DNA of 64,000 nt from Phytoseiulus persimilis (Eukaryota; Arthropoda; Arachnida; Mesostigmata; Phytoseiidae). Positions 37,341 through 49,363 of this stretch are shown here, piece after piece. The stretch's first letter is position 1. Each line of letters begins with the position of its first letter. Location: the NCBI GenBank assembly GCA_037576195.1, contig CM075103.1:37895250-37959249 (forward strand). Reading direction: 5' to 3'. The translations under genes and the position numbers were made by a program. The notes below the pieces were generated by a model, which was not told where the DNA came from, searched no databases, and saw only the letters and a list, made by a program, of their open reading frames with translations.

Positions 37341-37672
37341 TGACCATACTTTTCGAAACCGTGATGCTGACCCAGTGAAGAGAGAGAAAAGTGCCTCGAT
37401 GCCAGGGAACGCTGCCCAACCGCGCACAGCGCGGCCGACAGGTGAGCAATAATCGGTTTCACCGACACGCAGCATCCTTCGCAGCAAGATCGGAACTCCC
37501 GAACGCTCCGTCGATAACTCAGACGGGAGAACTCACGTCGCGGTCGACCTCGTGCCCCAGCGCAGTCTCGGACGTGTTCGCTACGTTCGAGGCCGCCATT
37601 CCGGTCGGCTGCAGCGACTCGTTTCCTCAATATTTTTGTCGACCACCACGGCGTAGTTTGAGCTTCCGCGGA

Positions 37673-38125
37673 TTAAGCGTCGCTCTTGTCCAACGACGCG
37701 AGCGTCGAGCAGCTGTGTCTCGCATTCGACTGATTGAGCTGGAACTCAGAGTGTCCCGATGTGGCCTCATATTCTGCTCTCCCATTTGCCGTAATATCTA
37801 TCCACGCAGCGTGGCGGCCCTCGGCGGATAAGGCCTTTTTCCTCCTTCCGCAAACTTCCTCTAATGCAAATCGTCGGTGAAGAGTCCGCTGGTCTACCGT
37901 TGATATATCGGCCTCATGGGGCCATGTTCCGGTTCGGTTCTCCATCATGGAGGTAATGGGCGGCTCCTTGCCTTGCTCGTATTTTCCTCTTTCGGGGGCC
38001 TCTGGGCCGTGGTCAGTGTTTCCCCCCCCCCCATCGCTTACTCCCGAGCAAAATACTCGCGGGTCCATCGGGATCGAGGAATGTAGTGACACTTGCGAAT
38101 AGTTGCTTTGACGCTCCCCTCGCAC
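37673..38125 (-). CDS. Unrecognised open frame, 150 codons without ATG start
   Basis: Runs from a GTG at 38125 to TAA at 37673, next to the right arm of the foldback-like structure. It includes TVDQRTLHRRFALEEVCGRR and ITANGRAEYEATSGHSEFQL. The first ATG is 20 codons in. Composition is protein-like but no family was recognised; perhaps a fragment of a mobile-element protein. Confidence 0.18.
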   Translation of the reverse strand: MRGERQSNYSQVSLHSSIPMDPRVFCSGVSDGGGGNTDHGPEAPERGKYEQGKEPPITSMMENRTGTWPHEADISTVDQRTLHRRFALEEVCGRRKKALSAEGRHAAWIDITANGRAEYEATSGHSEFQLNQSNARHSCSTLASLDKSDA

Positions 38126-41036
38126 GGGAGTCGACTCAAGCGATCAACGAAGCTTCGGATCCGCCCGTCGCGCATATGTCCGTCGTCCCCGATGCATGCT
38201 ATGGAACAACTTCGCATGGGAAGTCGTCGAAGCAGCGCATCTGGGTTGGATCACTCGCGATGAGACAGAAGCTCCAGCGCTAAACGCTTCGTCCTCGAAG
38301 GTTCCACTCGTGAATGTCGGCTCCACCGTACTGCACTGAGTCGTCGTGGGAACGATTCGTTTCCCGATCGTGGCCCGTTGGATCGATTCCCTCAGATCTG
38401 ATCCCTGTCCTTACCGGCACATCGCCGCGATCGTCCCGAAGCTCTGTCACGCGACCTCCGTTCGCAAGACCTGCAAGATGGGGTAAAGCGCAAGCCGAGC
38501 ACGAAGGATGCGCACTCAATCCACTCTCATGCTAGAGTTATATATCAATGATATGGCTGAGTGAATAATCGGGTGACAGGATGCGAACCAGGTTAGAGAG
38601 GGTAGCGAGATTTATACGCAACATATGTGAGCACCTCATGCAGCTCTCAAACTAACGCTGTCCAAGCGCTCCGAGGACCTATAGGTCACTGGAGAGCACT
38701 TTTCAAGGGAGTCGGGCAACTTATGGTTCTCGAAACTAATCTCCGTGGGTCGTGAAGAAGGTCTCTGAAATTTCTCCCCGGGTATGACATGAATCGCCTG
38801 TCCGATCTTCCTTATCAGACTGTCTTCGACGTCGTGCACAAAACTGGCCTAGAGCTGCCAGGAGGAAGCAGCGACTGCTTATTGGCTGGGAAACAACTTG
38901 AGATGATTTTCGGAAGCCTCGGCGCTCTGGGACACGATGGTCGACACGAGTTCAGGCTCACAATTTCCCCCGAAAATACATGTCGGACGCTCTACTCACC
39001 GAGTCTATTTCGCTCTCATAGAAGGTGGGAAGTATTTATCAGAAACAAGAAAGGACAAGGAATGAGTCCAACAGATCACCGAAACTTCGTGGCCTGGTAA
39101 CTCCGTGTCGGAGATATGTTTGATAACCAATCAACGATTGCTCGCAACGGCCCTGTATCCGACGACCTGTTAAAACTGATTTCCAGCCACAATAGAGCGT
39201 GCTGTCGTCGCGGAACTCCGTGATCCTGTGATTCACATGTCAGGTGGCGAATCCCTCGGTTGTTCAACCAAGCTCATCGAGCGCTTTACGCATCATTCCA
39301 TGATATCGTTTGCTGACTGATTCTGGATGTTTTTCTTCACTGCGGCCGAAAACGGTGGCGGGGTAGTAGAGATTCATTCGCGGGTGTCATACAAAGTGCG
39401 GAGGCGGAACCGAAACCGTGAGTGTCACTGAATTTATCACCGATGATGTCGTGCGTGTCAATGCGTGGCGTGTCTGCGGCCCTCTCTTTCAAACTCGACG
39501 CGACCACTGACCAATCACTCAGCCGAATAAGCCCATTCATCAAAGAAAGGATCCATTTAAGGGAGGGAGGAACGACAATAACTGAAACATGAGCCCGCAT
39601 ATGAGTCGAGCTGCTAATTATGAGAATTGAATATATCCAGACCCTGAATCTTCAAAGACCCCTACGTACAGTTGCAAAACCGCTATCCTCCAACGAATTG
39701 AGTCCTCACGAGTCGGAATGTATGGTATACTCGTTCCTCTCTCGAAAAAACTCGATCAAGCTCAACTCCCGCCTGGCTCGTGGGGGAACGCCTCTGAAGC
39801 GCCGTTATTCCGCTGGAAATACTACACTACATCTTTTGCAAAATAGACTTTAAGGTCCCAAGTGGTCAGCCGTCGTCATCCGATATCTCTCCGTTTTCCT
39901 ACGAGAGCCACAAGTTGGACGGGGGGGGGACGCTTAAGCTGGATTCAGCGAAGGGCTGGCTCGAGCGAGAGACCGATTCGAGCGGAACCCTAACCTGAGC
40001 AATATGCAGAATGGACCTGAGGTGCGTCGCTGCGCTGTGTGGTCTGGACAGAGTTAGTTCGAATGGTTGTGTTCTTCGGCGAAATGGAGAACCGCCAGTC
40101 ACTGAGTGACCTCCGGAGCGAACATTACCGTCGGACCCCATGAAAAAGCATGTCCTATCGGTATGAACGCCCTCTGAGCTTCGCGGCAACGCCGGTGAAG
40201 AAACGTCAGTATATCAGCATGCCCGCCTCAGCGGATGGTGGAGGTGGATCGCGTATCAGGGAATAGCCGATGCGCCTGCCCGCTTCTCCTGTTTCTTGGC
40301 TTCCCGGCGGTTGATTTCAGTTCCAGCCAGCCAGGGGCGCCGCAAATCACGGGAACACCAAGAATGGCGCCCCATCACTATCCGAAACATACTGCACCGC
40401 TTTGGTGCCCATTCAACGATTTTCTCAGCTGGAATCCGGCCTCCGCCGCTATCGGACGCGATAATGGCAACTCGGGGTCAACTGGGCCAAAGTGTATACG
40501 TCGGGCTCCGTGAACAGAACTGGAAACGTTCCATTCTATCCCCAGTCTAATCTGAACCCGGCGGAAAATTTCCCCGGGACAGCATCAGGCTGGAATCGGC
40601 GAGCTCCAACCTTCGTTTCCGCCATCGATTCGCAGCGACCATCGAATCGTGTGTCGCGAGAGCCGAGACTCAGGTAGCACAAGAAAGTTCACCGGGGCTT
40701 CCACCTCATGAGGGCACTATTTTCGAAGACCGTATTTTGCGTGGCCGCGGAGGAATTCTCCAGACTCGCTACTCTCTGTGAAGCACCCGATATGCATACG
40801 AACTAGCCGCGCATTGTTTCAAGGAGTTCGGTATAGGTATCAGCGAAGTGTTGCAACGTCTGAGGTCATCCCACGAACACTGAAAGTTTCGTCTGATCAG
40901 GGTAATGATTGACGGGATGAGCGGGTTCCGAGCGTCGCCAGCGGCAGACCAGCAATATCGCAAGGAAGGAAGATCTCTGTATCGAATCTGGACCGACCCA
41001 AATCATCTCGTGAGGAAAGTTACGATTCCTAGACAC

Positions 41037-41080
41037 TGTGATGAGTACCCTGTGATGGGCACCCTGTGATGGGCACCCCT
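41037..41080. repeat. Short 14-bp tandem repeat
   Basis: Three tandem units of CCCTGTGATGGGCA type, the first diverged (ACTGTGATGAGTA). Tiny array with no associated gene. Confidence 0.75.
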
Positions 41081-44000
41081 GTTCCAGTACCGGACGGGTC
41101 TTGCGTTGGTAAGTTATCCGCCGGCCCATCTTCACCAGAGGCAAAGTGACGTTTCATACGGAGGGAGTGGTCAATGGAGACGAGGATAAGCGAACGAGCA
41201 TGAACTCGGGAACAATGTTGCAAATCATCCGGGTTTTCGCGACCTGGGTGAGGGTCAGATAGAAGGGAACGTTTCATCTCCTGGGGTTCAATCAGTCAGT
41301 ATCTATTCAGTCAATGGCAGAGACAAAGATGGCCGAAGGGGATCGGCCTGCAGTTCACGAGGCGGACAAGGAAATTCCACGCCAGAATATGTTTCTTAAG
41401 TTCGCTTTGAGCGCTCTTTCCAAGCAGCATGAGGGTCTGCGTAACGGCGAGATCCGAGTTCCTCAAGGTTTCATGGAGAATTCCCAAGTTGCCAGCCGCT
41501 GAACGGACTCGAACGGTGTACTGAATCGAGATCGGGATGGGAATGTATACGAAATTCAATCGGGAAGCAGGAGAACTCCGCTGTTCCCGGGCGAGTTCTT
41601 TGGAATCGGGGCTCTGATCGGAAAGCCGAGGATGGGAATCCTCATCGGCGAGCAGTGATTGCCCAGCAAGCTCTATGAAGGAACGAGAAGAACATCGACG
41701 GATCCCTCTTGGATCGAATCAGATACTTTGGAGTGTTTCTGAGCGAGAAAAATATTCTACACAATGGTGGCGTGGAATCTCGCGCCATCAGAGTGGCGTT
41801 CCTCGGAAGCGATGTTACGTCATCGATCAACATCGTCATGGATTCGTCATAAAGTTCTTCAAAATAGGGGAATATCACTCCCAGTCTCGGGATCAGAGCT
41901 GGGGACGTTGCGAAATTGACTACGTACTTCGAGTGCGAACACTCCAAGTGGATGAGACTCTTCAGACCATCACATTTCAATCCTATTCCGGACACTCGAG
42001 TGTGAAGCAATGGAGTTGTCCTGAGAAGCTGCGCAGGCGCGTGGGACTCGACTCGCAATTGTTATCGAGCGCCCCGACGCGCAGGTAACTTGTGGCTCGT
42101 TCCCAAACTCTTTGAGCGTGCACTCGGCTCGGAGGTTGCGACGGCAGCGTCTCCGGAGTACATACGGTAGAAGGCTCTAAATGCACGTCCCAATCCAAGG
42201 GTGAGCACGTGTATTCAGACAGGGTTTCGCATTGTAGACATGGATATCCGACTGGGAAACTTTCTTCCGAGCCTTCACAAATATGAAGACCTGTGCCTCA
42301 CTGAGATCATTCTTCGTTCCTGAAAGGATCCTTGCACACAGCCGATCGACCGGGGGAAACATATTTTCCCGCCTCCACTCAAGCTATTCAGAACATGCTG
42401 GGCGAGTCCGGACTTCTGGCTGCGCTCTTTTTTCCGGGATTCCCTCTCTTGTTAAAACCCCCAACAAAGGAACGCCTGGAGGTATCAACGCCTGCTGCAG
42501 TTGCGCGTCGACTTCTTTCCCCAAGGCTCGGTCTCGCCCGGAGTCGCGATTGAATTTCCGAGAGAACATACGACACTAGTGCATATCGGCCTTGGATATT
42601 GCAGATGATTCGCAGCGCACACCACATGTTTCCTCCGGAGCGTTGAAGTGTGAGATATCCTCCGCCGGACGGACCTGGATTCTCTCTTCGAGTTGGGCTG
42701 ATGTGTTGAGGAAACCTTGGCTCAATCTCGGCCGAAATTCAACGTGTTCTCTCCGGTCAGAGGAACGGAGGTCCGGAGGAGACCAAAATCTCGGTATTCG
42801 CTAACGTCATTCACAGTATTGTGGACTCCCTAATCGACCGTCGTTCTCCTATTTCTTTTTCGCTCTGGAGACCTCCGGAGCGCTCCTATTTCTCGAACTG
42901 GGCTTTGGCCAAGTGAGGAAGCTCCGGGGTAGGAGTAGGACGAATCAATTATCACGGAAGATGAGTTGAAAATCCCAGTCGAAGGTCCTCGGGGCAATCG
43001 TGTTCGGAAACAATGGAGAATTCAGGTCAATCATTGAGAAAACTCGAAATCACGCGCCAACCCGTCAAATTAGTGACTACTTGGAGGCGTCAGTATCTCC
43101 TCGGAGGATCTAGTGTTTCAAACACGTCCGAGGATGCACTACAATTGGGATTCAGTTTCGTCTGGAGTTGGTTATTCTCGGAGCGGTCGGATTCCCATCT
43201 CCTTGTGGATTCGACTGAAATAATAATGAATCGTGATCTACAGGGTCGAACCATTTCCAGGAAGCCCTCCCTCGCGGCCTCTCAGCCGTTCCAGACGAAC
43301 CGAGATGGTTTACGTCGGACGCTGTAGTTCATGCTCGATTCAGTGATTGCTCTGGACCAGCGTGCGAATGCGAGCACAGTGTCGTGCATGGAAGGTGACC
43401 AGAATGCGAAATCCGATCCTTGCCAACTGCCTCGCTCGTCGCCGCATTTCATCCCTGCTGTGTGTGGCTATCCCGGATCAGCGTCCTTTGTCGAGTGTCG
43501 CTTCAAATCGGAATGCCGGATTTGTGTAAGGAATCTCCCTCTTCCGACTCGTCGCGGGCGTTTCGTATTCATCACTCATCTGGTTCGAAAGAAAAAAAAC
43601 AATAAGTTCAGTCTGATTTCGAACTTCTCTAGCTCCAGGCATTTACTTCTCGGCGCCCTTTGTCCCACCCTGGGGTTTCCGCAACCACCAGCCTCCAGCA
43701 GCGTCGCCCTGGACTCGAATTGAAACTTCCTTCCGGTGGGCAAAGTATCAATGGCCAGCGGATACGGGTTCGAGCTTTGACACTGCCGAAGGAATACATT
43801 GAGCGGGGCGGGCAATGGGCCATAAATCAAACCCCATTATATCTCGCCCGTGATGCTTTCTTGGTTTTCTGATAGAACAAAGCGTGCTCTCTGCCCGTTT
43901 CATTGCGCGAGCGCCGATGTCGAGTGGAGTAGTATTTGTCGGCTAACAATGCGATCAACGTCGAATCGACGACGAGCTCGATGAAGCCAAAGTGTTTTAT

Positions 44001-47000
44001 TGATTTATGGATTTATTGCCATCGTTGTCCAGAGGCAGACCAGAGTCACTGCTATCCAGCTCGATCGAAGCGGAGACCTGGAACAAGTCTACGACGATCA
44101 TGTGATGTATCAGGTTTCGGACAACTTCATGCTCTCGAGCCCGAACCTCGATTTTGACTTCGAGCTATCAGGAGGCAACGACGTTCGCATGGTGATGGTT
44201 GGTAGAGGGAACAGATATACCGTGGCACGAACAAACAAGGAGGGACGACTAGTGGGTGAACAAACAAGCAAACGACGAACGCCGGGAACAATAATAACTT
44301 CGACCCACTAAGCGAAGGTTTCCGCATGCATGAACAAAGTTACACAGCACAGCTGGTATACTTCCATCGGAGTTTCTCCGGAAACCAGTTGTCGGTCCCT
44401 GGACCGAAAACTCACGCCGCGAACTGTCCTGCATCTCGGTGGGCTACTCGCTCGTTGAGGCAGTGACGAGTTGATCATTATGCTCCTGTGCTGCCCTCGT
44501 GCTCAGGGTACAAGTTCCAGACGAGGCTAGCAAACGAAGCTTCGCCATCGACGCAGCAGCATCGTCGCTCTAGGGAGCTGAAAGAAGCGGAGAAGAAGTT
44601 CTGTAATTCTGTCGCGCTCCAGTTCGATACACTTAGCGGAGGCGTATGCAGATTTTTTGGGGGAGGGGGCGCCTACAGCCGTCCTACCTAAACCGCCTTC
44701 CTCGGTGCCTACCGGTATGCGGTATTCAGAACTGCGAGCTGCGAGCCAGTCGCACTTTGTCACGGCAGTCCCGGGTGAACGCACGTTTGCTGCTTACGAC
44801 CGCCTCCTGGCTCGATGACCTTTGCCAACCAGCTGACGCCTGCCGTACCACCTCCCTCGGTGCCAGCACGTTTAATTACTTCGCCGGATACAGCTGACAC
44901 AACTGAAACAGCTGAGCGGATGAACTGCTGGTTACGGAGAAGGCTTCCATCGTTCCACAATTTTTTGAAGGTCCCGAGCGCTGACAGACGAGCGGCCGAG
45001 CGCTCCGTACCCCGTGCGTGGATTCGCGTAAGCGCATTTCGGCTGTCTCCAGTCGAGGAGGATCGGAGAATGAGCTGATCTGCCGGCTCTGGCAAGGAGG
45101 TTCGATTCGCGCGTCGAAATTCTCACTAACTCCCCCTCCAGCGGTTCTATCCGTATCCGTCTTCCTGCTCTGATGCGGTTGGTAACAATCAATCTTCGAA
45201 ATTTCACTTTCACACCTACAACGCCTTCTCTGGCATCCGGCTGCGAGCCCGAGTCCGAGAATTCTCCTTGATCTTCGTCTGAACCACAGGCGCGTTGCCC
45301 GGATTCCCGCTTCCGCCGCGACGAAGGCTGCACTCCAGCCCACCGAGCTGACTGACGGTGAAAACAGAAGATCGTTCTTCTGCGTCTCCCCCGGAGCCGA
45401 GCTTCCGCGCTGACAGGGCGTCGTTCGTCTGCGTTCGAAGCCAGGAAACAGCAATCGGTTCTATTGCTTCAAAAACTGAGGAATCTACTTAGAATTTGGG
45501 CGGCTCCCACGGGACTGGGGCGACCACCGAATATTCCAGGGGGAGAGATTAAGCCCAGACGATCCGCGCGATCGCTCGTTCGAGGAAACACCAGACGGGA
45601 CGTCAACTCCAAAGCAAACTCAGACAAGTCACCACGAAGAGAGGACGACCGGGAAGAGTACGAGCATACACCTGAGAGAGCCGCTGCACGTGCGCGAGGA
45701 GGACATTTGGGATCCGCACCGGGAGAATGTTTCTGGGGTCTCTTAGCCACGGAGAATCATAACGATATTTATCAACATGACGCGTTCGAGAGCTCCGAAC
45801 CGCGAATCCGGGGGACTCAGAGACGGAGCCGAAACTCTAGAAGACTCAGGCATCGCCTTCTGGAGAATGGCGGGCACGAGAGGAAGATCCAATTAACAGG
45901 ACATGACTCTGGACCGGGTACAGCGAAGTCTCTGCTTGTTAGAGCCTCACAAGAATATGACCCAAGGCAATCGCGAGCCAGCCCTCCGCTTTCAAAGGAT
46001 GCAGGAGCGGGCCGGTCTGCATCCATACATCAAACCGCCCTCTCCGACAAGTATACTCCGCTTGCTTTTGATACACGTTTCGTTCAATTCTACTTGATCC
46101 AGGGGAATTGAGAATCCGACCAACGGCGAAGTTGGAAATTTCATCATCGTCTGTAGGGTCTCCCTCGGGAGAGGCGGAGTTTTGCTCGCACCGAATACGT
46201 CAGAATGTAACGGCGAGCTTGATGGCGAAGTTCCGCGATCCTCGATGGGCGAAGGGTTTATTACGCGGTGATGAAACTGTGAATACGAACCCAGCCATCA
46301 CCATTATCCCGCATCTCGCTATTATGATCGCTTTACTGCGGCACCATTCCATGATCGGCGACAGGAACGATGTCAAGCTTCGCTGAATGGAAGCCCAAGA
46401 GTACAGGAGCTAACAGGTGTTCGACGACGCATCTCCCAATGAGATCGGCGGTGGCGCAGCACGACTCACATCTGGACATGCGTGCAACATGTTGTGGCGT
46501 CCCCCCATTCTGAGAAACGTCGCCAGGGTCTTGATGCTCCCGGTTCTCCGTTCTGGGCACCAACAGATCCATTTTGACAGGATAAGGTTGGGGAAATGTT
46601 ACATCGGTCAAGTTCATGAGCGATGAACAGAACAGTCCAAACTTCCACGGGCTACACCTCAGAGATTCGGAATCAATCCATACGATGAGGACCGTTTCAA
46701 TCGGCGACGCGGTTCTCGTCACCGGAGCAGCTCTATGGGTGTAGCCTTCAGACGGGTCTGAGTTTTTTCTGTCTGTTTGGGTCGCATACGCCATATTTAC
46801 AAGCGGGACTGTGTGGGTTGTGGGCTGAACGGCCGGATTCTGCCGCGAATAGCTTTGACGATCGGAGTCTATCTGCTTCTGCCCGTACAGTGATCGCCTG
46901 AACAAGGTGACGACGCTGAGATTAGAGCGCGACATCACAGGACGATTCGATCTTGAAATGGTCACTGCGGAGGTTCCCGTTAGGCGTCAGTGAGAAGGGA

Positions 47001-47798
47001 GGAACGAAAACGAAAAACCAAACTTTCGGGGTCGGCTATCCGCGCAGCGGAACCAGGCTCCCACGACACGTCAAAACTGACCTACGAGTCGGTGTTCTGC
47101 GGAATTCCGCCGAATCCTGAGATTATATGGATCCTGACGCAGAGGAAAGAGAGAGATAGAGATTCTTTCCGTTAGAGCTCGAGAGGATCGGCCTCGAGAG
47201 TTTTTCCCTTGGATTCCAGAAGAGGAATTCCGATTCAAGGAATGAGCCTAAAAGTATTCCGGACAAGCACTCGTAATCCGAGAAGAGCCGACACTCTGGA
47301 GCAGGGTACACGCTGTCATCAACCGAACGGAGCCATTGAGATGGAACACTCGTCGTTGATTAGCTCTTGGAAAATAACCTAACACAACGCGTGGTCCGAC
47401 AGACGAGTTCACGCCGAGCTGCCTCTATTTCACAAACGTTTGTTTGAGCCAAAAGTGTGATTCAGGCTGTTTCGGAAATTATGGGCTATGAAAAGCCGAG
47501 CACAAAGGCCAGCGCAGGCTTCGGTACTGCCGCTTTGATTATAACCCTGCTGTTAGCCGTCGCGACGAGGCCATTTACTGCAGACTTCCTCCTTGTATTC
47601 ATGCCGTGGGGCGAACACAGTCCCATGTTGATTCGGCAGAGGCCAAGTGTCCTCTGACTCCTCTGGGCCGAGCGAGTTAAGGGGATCCCGAGAGGAATAT
47701 TCCGCGTTTACTCGGCGGGGGTTCCGATCCAGAAGAATCTCATTTGCTCGAAGAACAGTGAATTCGTGATCGTCCACGGAGAGCCTCCGTCGGAGCGC

Positions 47799-48749
47799 TC
47801 ATGGAGTTCCTGTTCCGCGATCAACACTCGCGGAGAGTCGCATCGACGATGAGCGTATTCGGCTAAGGTATTGCTTGAGCGATTGCTCTGAGGAGGGCTC
47901 AACTGGCGGGAGCGGGCTCACGGTTCGGTCAGAGTGTGGCCTCTCCATTCGGAGTCTCGTTCTGTGATTCCGACGAGAGTGGGTAGATGCATTGATACTC
48001 GCTTTCGAGATCGGCGCACTCTGGAGCTCTCCTTGCCATGCGAATGAATGGTCACTAATGAAAATCTTGGCGAGAGGGAGAGCGATCATATCCATTGAAA
48101 CTCTAGGAACGAAGCCCTTCACAAAACTGTAATTTTTGATTGGTTCGACGCAAGCACAATCGTCGGCGCTCTGGGGTGGGATTCCGAGCGAGAACCCAAA
48201 CGACATTTCTTTTACCTCCGTTCCGTCTCTTCTCGTCCATCCGGAAGCTTGCCCTGCTTCTCGCTTTCCGCCCGTTTCTTTCACACACTTCTCCGTCTCC
48301 AGCTTCCCTCCACGTTTCCTCGACGCTCCCAGACTCGCTCCAGATTCACCGATCGAGCGTTCAGATGTTTCAATTCGAGCGGAAATCTTCCAATCACCCT
48401 CGAGTGAGAACGTACGAGAGGCCAATCTACAGAACCGGAAAGCACACGAACAGAGCGACACGTCTCCGTTTTCCGATGTTCGTCGAGGGCACCCGCGGAA
48501 ACAGTCATTCGGAATCGGTTCGATGAGTACGCCTGATTTTCTTCGAAAAGTCTTCTGCAATTCGGGTGGCATGTGGACGACTCGTGCACCGCCACGGTGG
48601 AATTGCCATTTTTTCGATCTGGAATTCAGACGAAAACGTCGAGGAGTAAGCCCGACAAGATCGCTTCCGATCCAGTGAACGAAAGCCTCGTTGTCAGAAA
48701 GTTCAAGCTCAATAGTGAGCGAGCCAGTTAGTTGATAAACCTCCGCCAA
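47799..48749 (-). CDS. Unrecognised open frame, 316 codons without ATG start
   Basis: The longest unassigned frame outside repeats. Translation begins from a TTG-class codon; upstream the frame stays open to a TGA near 48790 without ATG, so if coding it would be an internal exon. It reads TIELELSDNEAFVHWIGSD near the start, then a basic, serine- and glycine-rich body. Part of it is overlapped by a 180-codon frame on the opposite strand (48136-48678), so at most one is real. No family motif was recognised. An open frame this long is unlikely but not impossible by chance in 64 kb at this base composition. Confidence 0.22.
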   Translation of the reverse strand: MAEVYQLTGSLTIELELSDNEAFVHWIGSDLVGLTPRRFRLNSRSKKWQFHRGGARVVHMPPELQKTFRRKSGVLIEPIPNDCFRGCPRRTSENGDVSLCSCAFRFCRLASRTFSLEGDWKISARIETSERSIGESGASLGASRKRGGKLETEKCVKETGGKREAGQASGWTRRDGTEVKEMSFGFSLGIPPQSADDCACVEPIKNYSFVKGFVPRVSMDMIALPLAKIFISDHSFAWQGELQSAPISKASINASTHSRRNHRTRLRMERPHSDRTVSPLPPVEPSSEQSLKQYLSRIRSSSMRLSASVDRGTGTP

Positions 48750-48811
48750 TTCAGGGATGGATGGATTAACTCCCCGTGGTATTCAGGTTCCTATCCCCTC
48801 CAGGTTGAATA

Positions 48812-49363
48812 TTGAAGGCTCTGTGGGATGGAACCCCGTTCGAAGCTACATACCACAGGGTCTCTTGGGAGCAAGAAGTCTTGGAGCTGAGTCACGATGA
48901 CTCGCGATCCAGGAAGCTTCCCGACGATGATTCGAATCGAATCAAGCGAATTTTCAGTCTTCCTGCATATAGACGCAACATCAAGACATCGGATTGCAGC
49001 GTCTCGCAACCATTCCCACCGCTTTCTGATTCCACGGATGAAGACTCAGAACTGTATTCGAGAGAAGTGAGACCCTCATCAACCGCGGAAGGGCTGAAGG
49101 CGCTTCTCATTGAGTTCTCTGATGATTCCATGAGTTGTGACATTCATGAGATTGATGAACCTCCTCTCAAAGAGGCGGCACCACTTCTTCCTCTCAAGCT
49201 TGGCAGAAAATCTGCATGCGGGTCGGATTTGCCTCAAAGACAGCAGGCACATAGCGAGTTAATATATGTATGCATATGCGGGACCGCCTATTTTCGATCT
49301 TTCATTCGGTACATATTGGGCCAAGAGCTTGAGGAATGGACCGCTTCGAAGCAGTATCGTTAA
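48812..49363 (+). CDS. Unrecognised open frame, 183 codons without ATG start
   Basis: The frame begins from TTG just after a stop. It is acidic and serine-rich (LSHDDSRSRKLPDDDSNRIK; FSDDSMSCDIHEIDEPPLK), which would suit a disordered region. There is no ATG, known domain or clear splice sites. It lies head-to-head with the minus-strand frame ending at 48749. May be chance. Confidence 0.17.
   Translation: MKALWDGTPFEATYHRVSWEQEVLELSHDDSRSRKLPDDDSNRIKRIFSLPAYRRNIKTSDCSVSQPFPPLSDSTDEDSELYSREVRPSSTAEGLKALLIEFSDDSMSCDIHEIDEPPLKEAAPLLPLKLGRKSACGSDLPQRQQAHSELIYVCICGTAYFRSFIRYILGQELEEWTASKQYR

Larger units (their letters stand above)
35425..37442. mobile_element. Foldback-like element with inverted flanks and internal minisatellite
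   Basis: The left flank (about 35425-35520) and the right flank (about 37342-37442) are inverted copies of each other. Shared blocks include GTCGGCCGCGCTGTGC, TTCCCTGGCATCGAG and GGGTCAGCATCACGGTTT (left strand sense). Inside the left flank are about one and a half 45-bp repeat units in + orientation; inside the right flank are about 23 units in the opposite orientation. This arrangement, terminal inverted arms made partly of tandem repeats, is that of foldback DNA elements. No transposase is present and no target duplication was seen. It could instead be an inverted duplication of a minisatellite locus. Confidence 0.6.

Noticed and set aside
44876..46111. Adjacent frames of 192 (minus) and 215 (plus) codons
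   Set aside because: Neither has a convincing ATG context, splice site or known domain, and other frames in the same stretch are also open. Too weak to call a gene.
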